DNA from: CAYFKJ01 sp964528595
Lineage (GTDB): Bacteria; Pseudomonadota; Alphaproteobacteria; UBA2966
Direction of reading: 5' to 3'
Length of the DNA stretch: 64,000 nt
Assembly: GCA_964528595.1 (NCBI GenBank)
Contig: CAZGTM010000006.1
Span: forward strand, 1-64,000
The notes below the pieces were generated by a model, which was not told where the DNA came from, did not search any database, and saw only the letters and a program-made list of their open reading frames with translations. The position numbers and the translations under genes were made by a program. Shown piece by piece: positions 44,507 through 51,947 of this stretch (position 1 is the stretch's first letter; each line of letters starts with the position of its first letter).

Positions 44507-45829
44507 CTACAGGGACTGCTTGGTGTAATCGCCCTCGGCCTCGTACATGCCGTCCTCGATGGACGTCTTGTGCACGACGTTGAGCTTCTTGCCCTCGACC
44601 TTGGAGATGAACTGCGGGCCATAGCACTGGTGGGTTTGGCCGCTGAACTGCTTGGCGCCCTGCGGATGCGCGATGCCTTCGTTCATCCACTGGGTGTTTT
44701 CCATGGTTTCGATCATCATGGCGACGTCCTTGGGCGAACGCTCCTGATAGCCGCTCTGTTCAACCGCGTCCTTAATGAAGAACAGCGTCTCCCAGCAGCC
44801 GAACATGTGCGAATAGGTCGACACGTCCTTGGGGTTCTTCAGGCTGGCGCCGGCGTCGTTGACGCCGACAGCGTTGCGGTAGAAGCGTTCGTGGCTGGTG
44901 TCGATGCCGCCGGCGTAACGCGGCATGGCTTCCCAGAAATAGGTGCCGTCGAGGTAATCGAGACCCGGCGTGGCCATGTCGACGGCTTCCAGGCTGTCCA
45001 TGAAGCCGAAGATCTGCGGCCGCTTGGAACCGAAGTGCTCGCCCATCTCCTTGACGAAGGTGAGCACGCCCGGTCCGACCATGACGTGATAGATCACTTC
45101 GGTATCTGACGGAATGCGGGCGAAATACTTGGTGTAGCTGCTTTCCGTCGGCGGGATCGGCAGCAGAGTTCCGATGCTGCCGCCGTGCTGCTTGGCCGCC
45201 GCACCGAAGTAATCGCGGTGGTTATAGCCGAAGGCATAGTCGGGATAGATCATCGCGACTTTTTTGCCGAGGTTCTGGAAGACCCAGCCCGATATCGCCT
45301 GGATCTGCGCCCGTACGTCGGTGATGCAGGGCTGGAAGACGTAACGGTTCATCTTGCCCGAGGCGACGTGATAGCCCTCGCTGACCACGAAGTAGGGGAT
45401 CTTGAGTTCCCCGGCACGCGGCGCTGAACCGATCACGACATGGCTGAACAGCGTGCCGAAAATGAAGTCGACGCCGTGCTTGGTTGCCAGTTTTTCAACC
45501 ACCTCGGCGCCGCGCTTCGGGTCGGTGCCGTCGTCCTCGGCGATAAGTTCGATGGGCCGCCCGGCGATGCCGCCCATGGCGTTGATGTGATTGACAGCGG
45601 CCATGGTGGTGCGCTCGTACCAGCGGCCGTAGGCGGCGCCGATGCCGGTGCGGTGGACCTGGAAGCCGATCTTGATGGGCTTGCCGCCGGTATGCGCCAG
45701 AGCGGGGGCGGCAAGGCTGCCGGCGGCCGTTGCGCCGGCGAGGAGACCGGCGCCCTTGAGGGCCGAACGTCTGGAGATCGTGACGCCTTCGGTCTTGGCG
45801 GTGTCCTTCTTGTTGAATTTCTTGGTCAT
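44507..45829 (-). CDS. periplasmic substrate-binding protein of second Liv-type transporter
   Basis: A 440-residue type I periplasmic binding protein. The twin-arginine-like signal SRRSALKGAGLLAGATAAG is followed by a likely cleavage at ALA near residue 45. The mature part starts IKIGFQVHRTGIGAAYGRW, in the Peripla_BP_6 amide/urea/aromatic subgroup. GGGGAG lies 8 nt before the ATG at 45829; an upstream in-frame codon at 45844 is less likely. It sits downstream of the nicotinamidase and nicotinate genes, so a pyridine carboxylate ligand is possible but unproven. Confidence 0.87.
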   Translation of the reverse strand: MTKKFNKKDTAKTEGVTISRRSALKGAGLLAGATAAGSLAAPALAHTGGKPIKIGFQVHRTGIGAAYGRWYERTTMAAVNHINAMGGIAGRPIELIAEDDGTDPKRGAEVVEKLATKHGVDFIFGTLFSHVVIGSAPRAGELKIPYFVVSEGYHVASGKMNRYVFQPCITDVRAQIQAISGWVFQNLGKKVAMIYPDYAFGYNHRDYFGAAAKQHGGSIGTLLPIPPTESSYTKYFARIPSDTEVIYHVMVGPGVLTFVKEMGEHFGSKRPQIFGFMDSLEAVDMATPGLDYLDGTYFWEAMPRYAGGIDTSHERFYRNAVGVNDAGASLKNPKDVSTYSHMFGCWETLFFIKDAVEQSGYQERSPKDVAMMIETMENTQWMNEGIAHPQGAKQFSGQTHQCYGPQFISKVEGKKLNVVHKTSIEDGMYEAEGDYTKQSL

Positions 45830-45962
45830 AACATGACTCCCCATTGATGATGATTGTTCTTCAATTTCCGTTCGAATACCTACAACGCGATACCACTGAT
45901 GTGCATTTTACGGGGGTCGAAAATGTGCACTTTTCGTCATTTTTCGACCTTCTTTCAAACAT
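45830..45962 (-). promoter_or_regulatory. promoter/operator region of second liv operon
   Basis: An AT-rich gap. It contains a 9-bp inverted repeat, GGTCGAAAA (45915-45923) and TTTTCGACC (45941-45949), and a direct repeat ATGTGCATTTT (45899-45909) / ATGTGCACTTTT (45923-45934). GTGCAC is itself palindromic. These look like regulator sites, or in part a terminator for the upstream membrane-protein gene. The binding factor is unknown. Confidence 0.5.
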
Positions 45963-47405
45963 TTAACCGACGACCGGGGTGGCCAGAAGCCAGAGCCCGA
46001 ACAGCGTGTAAGCGATCATCAGGGCCGTCATCGGGGCCTGACTCAGGACCGCCTGGCCGAGGCTTTCGAGCTGACCGATCGCCAGCAGATGGGAGACGCC
46101 GACGGCCACGACATGGGCCAGCACGATGGCGGCGACCTGGAACTTCCAGACCAACTGCACCAGCACGAAATTGCCCAGGAAGGCGGCGTTGACCTCGTAA
46201 TCGCGCAGGCCCAACAGGTCCCAACCCAACTGGTAGGGATCCGACAGCGCCCGCAGCGCAAACTGGATATCGATCATGAATTCCGGCAGGTAGTGGGCGA
46301 AGTGGTAGCCGAAGGCGATGGGCACGATGGAGGCGACGAAGCGGCCCAGGCTATCGGCGTTCGACCAGGTGATATTGCTTAACCTCCGACCGGCCAGGAC
46401 GGCGGCCACGAAGACCGCCATCAGCGTCAGGAACAGGGCGATGAAGCCTAAGGTGTTGGCCGTCATCAGCGAGGTGCGGCCCGGATACTCCAGCGGATTG
46501 ACGCCGATCCTGCCCAACCACCAGAAGGTTCGGGAGAAACCGTCGAACGAGACCGCCGACAGCGCCAACAGAACGAACGTGACGCCGCTGATCGGCAGGG
46601 TCTCGACCTGCAGGAGCCGCATGCCAGGCAGCGTTGCGGCGAGCGACGAGCGCTCTTCCGGTGATTGACGCCGCGCATCGAAGGGCGAAAGCTTGGAGAC
46701 AATGCGGAAGAACAGGCTGAAGCTCTCGCCGTATTTGAGCCAGGTATCCCCACCGAACCACAGCATGCCGGCCAGCGTAATCACTGCATAGACCGTGACG
46801 GCGTCCGCCAGCACGGTGGGATCCTGGGGCGCCGGGTAGATCAATTCGAACCAGGCGAAGGCGAACAGCAAGATCACGGCGGGCCAGTAGGCCAGCTTGG
46901 CGGGATAGCGGAGCGGCGGACTGTCCCGCCAATTCCTTAGGCCGGGCAGTGTCGTTGCCAGCCGGTAGAGCGGCCGCCACGGGTTGAGCCAGTCCCAGAG
47001 ATTACCGAACAAAGCCGTCGCGAATGTGAAACCGACCCACCAGATGCCCCAGACCACGACCGGCAGGGGGTTCAACAGGGGATCGGGGCTGCCGACATAG
47101 CCGGCAATGATCAGCCCGACGATGAATATCAGGGTGAGGAATGCCGGTAGCGACGACGTCCAGTCGGGCAGGGAGCCGATGCGAAAACGGGCGCGCTCAA
47201 GCGCCATCAGGCCCGAGCTCGGGATTACCGCCATGACGACGAACGAGAGCGCCACCACCAGGGCCCCGCCGAAAATGTAAAGGTCTGTCGGCAGCAACAG
47301 GACATAGGCCCGTTCACTGGTATGCGCCCAGGCCACACCAGCCGATCCGGCGATCAGCCCCAGGGCCACAACCAGCCCCGCGGTGGGATGTGACAAAATC
47401 CGCAT
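45963..47405 (-). CDS. polytopic membrane protein of unknown function, coupled to pncA
   Basis: A 480-residue integral membrane protein with about 12 hydrophobic segments and an N-terminal signal-like helix (ending AWAHTSER). Tryptophan-rich loops such as VVVWGIWWVGFTFATALFGNLWD and WDWLNPWRPLYR are conspicuous. It resembles membrane proteins labelled fenitrothion hydrolase in some genomes, a label I do not trust as function. Its ATG overlaps the nicotinamidase stop by one base (TGATG), so the two are one operon. A role in pyridine uptake is possible, but transport has not been shown. Confidence 0.75.
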   Translation of the reverse strand: MRILSHPTAGLVVALGLIAGSAGVAWAHTSERAYVLLLPTDLYIFGGALVVALSFVVMAVIPSSGLMALERARFRIGSLPDWTSSLPAFLTLIFIVGLIIAGYVGSPDPLLNPLPVVVWGIWWVGFTFATALFGNLWDWLNPWRPLYRLATTLPGLRNWRDSPPLRYPAKLAYWPAVILLFAFAWFELIYPAPQDPTVLADAVTVYAVITLAGMLWFGGDTWLKYGESFSLFFRIVSKLSPFDARRQSPEERSSLAATLPGMRLLQVETLPISGVTFVLLALSAVSFDGFSRTFWWLGRIGVNPLEYPGRTSLMTANTLGFIALFLTLMAVFVAAVLAGRRLSNITWSNADSLGRFVASIVPIAFGYHFAHYLPEFMIDIQFALRALSDPYQLGWDLLGLRDYEVNAAFLGNFVLVQLVWKFQVAAIVLAHVVAVGVSHLLAIGQLESLGQAVLSQAPMTALMIAYTLFGLWLLATPVVG

Positions 47406-48046
47406 CAGCCGGTCAGCGCTCCGCTTTCAATGCGTTCGACGCCGGTGGCGTTCATCTGTTCCCAGGCGGCGTCGAGCGAGCCTTCGAGGTCGATGGCCCG
47501 GCAGGCATCGTCGACGACCGAAACCTCGAAGCCTTCCTTGCGGCCGTCCAAAGCCGAGTAGGCGACGCAGAAATCTGTGGCGAGACCGGTCATGAAGAGG
47601 CGGCGAAACCCGCGTTCCCGGAGATATCCCGCCAGTCCCGTCGGCGTCGTATGGTCGTTCTCGAAGAAGGCCGAATAGGAATCGATCGGCCCGCGAAAGC
47701 CCTTGCGGATCACGAGCTCCGCCCGGTCGCTCAAAAGATCGGCGTGAAAAGCAGCACCTTCGGTGCCCTGGACGCAATGGTCGGGCCACAGCGTCTGGGC
47801 GCCGTATGAGGCTTCGACGCTTTCATAAGGTCCTTTGCCGTCGTGGCTGGAGGCGAACGAACTGTGCCCCGCCGGGTGCCAGTCCTGGGTCAGCAGCACA
47901 TGATCGAAGGCATCCATCAGCCGGTTGCTCAGGCCCACGACCGCATCGCCGTCCGCGACCTCCAGGGCGCCACCGGGGCAAAAGTCGTTCTGCACGTCGA
48001 TGACGATCAGGGCGTCCTGATCCCGTCTTATGCTCATCGCTGACAT
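47405..48046 (-). CDS. pncA: nicotinamidase
   Basis: A 213-residue enzyme hydrolysing nicotinamide to nicotinate and ammonia. The triad is visible: D17 in VIDVQNDFCPGG, the lysine of VIRKGF, and the cysteine of GLATDFCV. The metal site residues are in TQDWHPAGHSSF. The ATG at 48046 has GGAG upstream; an earlier codon at 48082 is less likely. It normally feeds NAD salvage. Here it lies beside nicotinate-degradation genes, so it may also supply nicotinate as a carbon and nitrogen source. Confidence 0.93.
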   Translation of the reverse strand: MSAMSIRRDQDALIVIDVQNDFCPGGALEVADGDAVVGLSNRLMDAFDHVLLTQDWHPAGHSSFASSHDGKGPYESVEASYGAQTLWPDHCVQGTEGAAFHADLLSDRAELVIRKGFRGPIDSYSAFFENDHTTPTGLAGYLRERGFRRLFMTGLATDFCVAYSALDGRKEGFEVSVVDDACRAIDLEGSLDAAWEQMNATGVERIESGALTG

Positions 48047-48128
48047 ATCTTCATTCTCCAGCTGTTTTCTGGGTGGTGTCACAAAAACACGGTGTCGAAA
48101 GCAACAGCCGCTGTCCCCCCCATCCTGT

Positions 48129-48195
48129 CCTTCCCCCTCCAGGGGGGAAGGAACTCACATTGCCTCTTCTGGCCCTCCCCCTTGAGGGGGGAGGG
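48129..48195. repeat. paired REP-like palindromes
   Basis: Two very similar GC palindromes lie about 44 bp apart. The first is CCTTCCCCC (48129-48137) with GGGGGAAGG (48143-48151). The second is CCCTCCCCC (48173-48181) with GGGGGAGGG (48187-48195). Both have short loops. They are in the 183 bp gap between the enamidase and pncA. The paired layout resembles REP/BIME elements, dispersed palindromes common between genes in many proteobacteria, but copies elsewhere in the genome cannot be seen. Confidence 0.6.
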
Positions 48196-48229
48196 TTGGG
48201 TGGGGGTGGAGTCAAAAGGAACTGAACCA

Positions 48230-49402
48230 TCAAATTATTTCCGGCAGCGTCGTCGCCGGCGGCGTGTTGCGGCTGCGCTGCGAGCGCACGATGCCGTCGA
48301 TGATGGTCATGCCGACGCCGGGCAGGTCGCCCATTTGGATGCTCTCGAGGATCGTTGCGCCTGCCGTATGTTGGGCGCGGTCCAAGACGACGAAATCGGC
48401 AGATCGGCCGACCTCGATCAGACCGACGTCGAGGTCGCGCATGCGGGCGGTGTTGCCGGTGGCGAAGCAGATCGCCTGCTCCGCCGGGACGTCGCCCAGG
48501 CTCGAGAGCATGGCCACCATGCGCAGGATGCCCAACGGCTGCACACCCGATCCGGCGGGACCGTCGGTGCCCAGGATGACGCGTTCCAGTTGGCCGAGTT
48601 CACGGGCAGTCCGCAAAGCCAGCAAACCGGACCGTTCGTTGCCGTTGTGGACGATCTCGATGCCGCGCGAGCACTGCTCGCAAAGGCAGGTTATCTGATC
48701 GTCGGGCAGGGCCGTGTGGCCGCCGTTGATATGTCCGATGATGTCGGCGTCGGCCTCCAACACCACGTCCTTGTCGATCAGGCCGGAGCCCGGGATCGAC
48801 GGCCCACCCGTATGGATGGTGCTCTGAATACCGTACTTGCGCGCCCAGCCGACCATCTTCTTGGCTTCCTCACCGGCCTTGACGCTGCCGAGACCGACCT
48901 CGCCCAGCAGTTTGACGCCCGCCTCGGCAAGATCCTTGAAGTCCTGTTCCTCCATGCCCTGTTCGATGACCGGCGCACCAGCGTGCACCTTGACGCCCGA
49001 CGGCCGCAGGTTGTCGAACGACCGTTGCGCCGCCACCGCCAGCGCCTTGAGGCCGACGATGTCCTTGGGCCGGCCCGGGGTGTGAACTTCGCCGGCCGAT
49101 ATCATGGTCGTGACGCCGCCATGAAGCGACGAATCTATCCAGTTCAACTGGCTCTGCCGCGGCGTCCAGTCACCGGCCACGGGATGGACGTGGCTGTCGA
49201 TCAAGCCGGGTGCCAGGGTCGTGCCCTTGGCGTCGACGGTGGTCGAGGCGCCGTCGGCATCGACATCCGCCGCTTTTCCGATGGCCGTAATGCGGCCGTC
49301 CACGGCGATGACGGTGTCGGCATCCAGGACGGGATTGTCGAGATCCCCGCTCAACATCAGACCGACGTTGCGGATGACGGTTTTCTGGCTCTCTTCTGAC
49401 AT
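48230..49402 (-). CDS. ena: enamidase-like amidohydrolase (6-oxotetrahydronicotinate ring opening)
   Basis: A 390-residue metal-dependent amidohydrolase. The metal pair H71/H73 is in GLIDSHVHP, further histidines appear in IHTGG and GHINGGHTAL, and the catalytic Asp is in LGTDGPAGSG. The text matches the enamidase family, which hydrolyses 1,4,5,6-tetrahydro-6-oxonicotinate to 2-formylglutarate and ammonia in nicotinate fermenters. Its neighbour set (6-hydroxynicotinate reductase, molybdenum hydroxylase) supports this strongly. GGGGGAG precedes the ATG at 49402. Other amidohydrolases of cyclic amides remain possible. Confidence 0.82.
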   Translation of the reverse strand: MSEESQKTVIRNVGLMLSGDLDNPVLDADTVIAVDGRITAIGKAADVDADGASTTVDAKGTTLAPGLIDSHVHPVAGDWTPRQSQLNWIDSSLHGGVTTMISAGEVHTPGRPKDIVGLKALAVAAQRSFDNLRPSGVKVHAGAPVIEQGMEEQDFKDLAEAGVKLLGEVGLGSVKAGEEAKKMVGWARKYGIQSTIHTGGPSIPGSGLIDKDVVLEADADIIGHINGGHTALPDDQITCLCEQCSRGIEIVHNGNERSGLLALRTARELGQLERVILGTDGPAGSGVQPLGILRMVAMLSSLGDVPAEQAICFATGNTARMRDLDVGLIEVGRSADFVVLDRAQHTAGATILESIQMGDLPGVGMTIIDGIVRSQRSRNTPPATTLPEII

Positions 49403-49419
49403 TTTCTCCCCCGTTCGCT

Positions 49420-49884
49420 TCAGCAAATCTTTTCCAAAAGCCCGATTAAGGTTTTGCGTTCCGTTTCGTCCAGCGGCTCCAGCGTGCTTTCGGTAATCTC
49501 GACGCCCAGCGGAATGGCCCGCCGGATCACCTCCATACCCTCGTCGGTCAGGCCCACAAGGAACCGCCGGGCGTCGGTCGGATCCGGCCAGGTGCGGGTG
49601 AAGCCGCGCGAAGTCAGGCGGTCGACGACGCCCTTGATGGTAGCGGCATCCAGTGCGGTATGACGGCCCAGGCGGTTCTGCGTGCAGCTCTCCAACTCGA
49701 AAAGCTTCGCCATTGCGGCGAACTGCGTCACCGTCAGTGGCGGATCGATCAGGTCGGCGAAGATGCCCTTATGCCTTTGCGTCGCCCGGCGCAGGATGAA
49801 GCCGATCTGCTCGCCAAGCACATAGCCGTCCACCACGCCGTCTTGCGCCGCGTTATCGGTTGCTTGTTTCGCCACAGTTGCCAT
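49420..49884 (-). CDS. MarR family transcriptional regulator of the nicotinate operon
   Basis: A 154-residue winged-helix regulator. The recognition region is near residues 75-95 (LDAATIKGVVDRLTSRGF) and the wing near 96-112 (TRTWPDPTDARRFLVGLT). Dimer helices lie at both ends. It sits inside the catabolic operon, 2 nt after the first DUF1185 gene and 17 nt before the enamidase gene. MarR proteins often repress aromatic catabolism until the substrate binds. The near-palindrome at 57075-57092 upstream of the first gene is a candidate operator. Confidence 0.88.
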   Translation of the reverse strand: MATVAKQATDNAAQDGVVDGYVLGEQIGFILRRATQRHKGIFADLIDPPLTVTQFAAMAKLFELESCTQNRLGRHTALDAATIKGVVDRLTSRGFTRTWPDPTDARRFLVGLTDEGMEVIRRAIPLGVEITESTLEPLDETERKTLIGLLEKIC

Positions 49885-49886
49885 CT

Positions 49887-50474
49887 TTAGCGCAAACCGT
49901 CCTCGCCTTTGGCGTCCTTGGCTTCCAGTCCGCCGACGCGGGGCAGGGGCCGGCCACTGTCGGTGACGCTGACCGCGACCATGATCTCATTGGCCCGGGG
50001 GGCGTCGTTGAGGCGCACTTCCATGCCGTCGAAGTGGCTGCGCACATAAGCCGCGTCCTTGTGGCCCAAAGGTACGTCGAGCGGCGCACCCGGGCCGCCG
50101 CGTTTCTTGGACGAGGGCACCAGGGCGGCGCCCTTTTCGACCGCTTTGCGCAAGGGGGCGCCCAGCTTGGGATGCAGGATGGCGGCGGCGTGTTCCAATT
50201 CGCCGTTCTCGCCGACCATGGCGGCCTTGCCGTAGCTTTCGGCCTGAGCCGGCGTGATACCCAGCGCCGCCACGCATTTTTCGCCCAACAGGCCGCCCAA
50301 TTCGGCGCCGATATCCATCAGGGGTTCCAGGTCCTCGACGTATTCGCCGGCAAAGGGGTTTTCGATCACGGCGACGGCGGCGGCGCGGCGCGTCGGCGGA
50401 TTGATCACCTTGTTCATCTCCGTCTGGGTCTCCTCGACAATGACGGCGATCTTCCTGATTTTTGCCTTGCTCAT
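49887..50474 (-). CDS. DUF1185 protein (amino acid synthesis family), copy 2
   Basis: A 195-residue protein of the DUF1185 family, function unproven. The family stretches AAVAVIENPFAGEYVEDLEPL, GENGELEHAAA, PLGHKDAAYVRSHFDGMEV and NDAPRANEIMVAV are all present. It is paralogous to the next gene (50471), with which it overlaps by ATGA; they share about half of their text by eye. Tandem coupling suggests a heteromeric complex. Its place between hydroxynicotinate reductase and enamidase suggests a role in ring reduction or in handling the unstable lactam. Confidence 0.82.
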   Translation of the reverse strand: MSKAKIRKIAVIVEETQTEMNKVINPPTRRAAAVAVIENPFAGEYVEDLEPLMDIGAELGGLLGEKCVAALGITPAQAESYGKAAMVGENGELEHAAAILHPKLGAPLRKAVEKGAALVPSSKKRGGPGAPLDVPLGHKDAAYVRSHFDGMEVRLNDAPRANEIMVAVSVTDSGRPLPRVGGLEAKDAKGEDGLR

Positions 50475-51055
50475 CTCAATCCGTCCTCTCCTTTGATTTC
50501 CGACACGGCCAGGCCGCCGGCGCGGGCGTGGATGCGGGGACCGGTCGTCATGACCAGGGCCACCAGCATTTCGTTGGCCCGCGGCGCATCGTTGATGCCG
50601 ACTTCGATGGCGTCGAAATGGCTGCGCACGTATGAGGCATTGACGTGCGTCACCGGCACGTCGAGCCGCGCCCCGATGCCGCCGACCTTCTTGGTGGAGG
50701 GCACGATGGCCTTGGAATTGTTGAGCCGGGCCCGCATGGAGTAACCGCCGGGGGCATGCCACAGGGCGCCGTGCTCCAACTCGCCGTTCTCGCCGATGAT
50801 GGCGCCCTTGCCGAACCCTTCGATAATGGTGGGGTCGCCGCCCAGCGCCGCGATCAGTTGATCCGCCATCTCCAGACCCAGCGGCTTCATGTCGTCGATC
50901 ATCGGCATGATGTCCTCGACGTAGCGGCCGGCGTAGGGATTGCGCAAGACGGCCAGCGCCGCCGCCCGCCGGACGGGGACGTTCGACGGCGGTCCGCCCT
51001 CATGGAAGATTTCCTCCACCGAGACCACCCGTTTGCGAACTTCAATTTCAGGCAT
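50471..51055 (-). CDS. DUF1185 protein (amino acid synthesis family), copy 1
   Basis: A 194-residue DUF1185 protein. It has ALAVLRNPYAGRYVEDI, GENGELEHGALWHAPGG, PVTHVNASYVRSHFDAIEV and NDAPRANEMLVAL. Compared with copy 2 it has the GGYSMR loop after the ELEHG motif, so the active sites, if any, may differ. Its start overlaps the UPF0280 stop by 8 nt and its stop overlaps copy 2 by 4 nt. Both copies end in the same GEDGLR tail. Confidence 0.82.
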   Translation of the reverse strand: MPEIEVRKRVVSVEEIFHEGGPPSNVPVRRAAALAVLRNPYAGRYVEDIMPMIDDMKPLGLEMADQLIAALGGDPTIIEGFGKGAIIGENGELEHGALWHAPGGYSMRARLNNSKAIVPSTKKVGGIGARLDVPVTHVNASYVRSHFDAIEVGINDAPRANEMLVALVMTTGPRIHARAGGLAVSEIKGEDGLR

Positions 51056-51947
51056 GAACCGCCTCCCTTTCGACAATATTCTGCATTTCCGGTTCCGGCA
51101 GGGCGGTCAGCCGCTCCTCGCCGACAAATCGGACTGATCCCTTCAGATTGAGTGCGGCGGCTTCGATCAGGCCGCGTTCGAACATGTGTTGGCCAGCTAT
51201 TTCACCGGCCGCCAAAGCGGTATCGATGTCCCCGGCTGCAAGATGGCCGACGTATTCGGTGACCAAGCGCCCGCCGAGATCGCTGTCGGGGTCGATGTCC
51301 CGCGCCGGAACCCGCTTCACCATTGCATGGCCGGGCAGGTCGACGGCGTTGGAGATGAGGGTGGCGGCGGCGTCGGCCTGGGCGGCGCTGGCGGCCAGCA
51401 CCGTCACCGCATCGGCGATGCCCAGCGAGTGGCTGCGTCCCCGGCAGCCGCTGGTGGCGATGCCGCGAACGCGGTCGCCGTGTCCAAGCGTCAACGTTCC
51501 GGAAAGCGCCGTGGAACCTTCCGCCGCGGCAATTCCCACGTCGAAACTTCCCCCCCGTGCGAGATGCAGGGCGATGTCACCGCCGTTGTTGACATAAGCT
51601 TTTTCCAGTTCCCCGCCGGCGACCAGCGTGTTCAGGACTTCGTCGGAAACGGCCCCGGCGACGGCGGCCATGGGCGTGATGAAATCGGTACTCAAGGGTA
51701 GCGTTGCCGTCCTCATGCGTCGAGCCACGGACCCCGACATTTCGAGACCGGCGTGCGTTGCGGTCCGCAACCTAGGCAGTTCCGCCACCAACTCCGGCAG
51801 GATCGTTTCGAACCGGCCGCCGGCCCGGGCATAGGCTTTTTGGACCTCGGCCGAAGATCCGAAGGCCTCGATCACCAGGTCGATCGGCCCGTGCTGCAGG
51901 TGCAGGCGTTTGCCGTCGGGCAACAGGGCGGCGAGGGGACCGGTCAT
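51048..51947 (-). CDS. UPF0280 family protein (ApbE-related)
   Basis: A 299-residue protein of the UPF0280 family, which is distantly related to the flavin transferase ApbE. AYVNNGGDIALHLARGG near residue 113 resembles the ApbE substrate-binding core, and ATSGCRGRSHSLGIADAVTVLAAS is the matching later stretch. There is no signal peptide, so it acts in the cytoplasm. Its genes often accompany hydroxynicotinate reductase. A cofactor-handling role is conceivable, but no reaction is known. It overlaps the reductase gene by ATGA. Confidence 0.82.
   Translation of the reverse strand: MTGPLAALLPDGKRLHLQHGPIDLVIEAFGSSAEVQKAYARAGGRFETILPELVAELPRLRTATHAGLEMSGSVARRMRTATLPLSTDFITPMAAVAGAVSDEVLNTLVAGGELEKAYVNNGGDIALHLARGGSFDVGIAAAEGSTALSGTLTLGHGDRVRGIATSGCRGRSHSLGIADAVTVLAASAAQADAAATLISNAVDLPGHAMVKRVPARDIDPDSDLGGRLVTEYVGHLAAGDIDTALAAGEIAGQHMFERGLIEAAALNLKGSVRFVGEERLTALPEPEMQNIVEREAVHA

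Noticed and set aside
48092..49399. A 435-codon open frame on the plus strand
   Set aside because: It is antisense to the enamidase gene and runs through the palindromic repeats.
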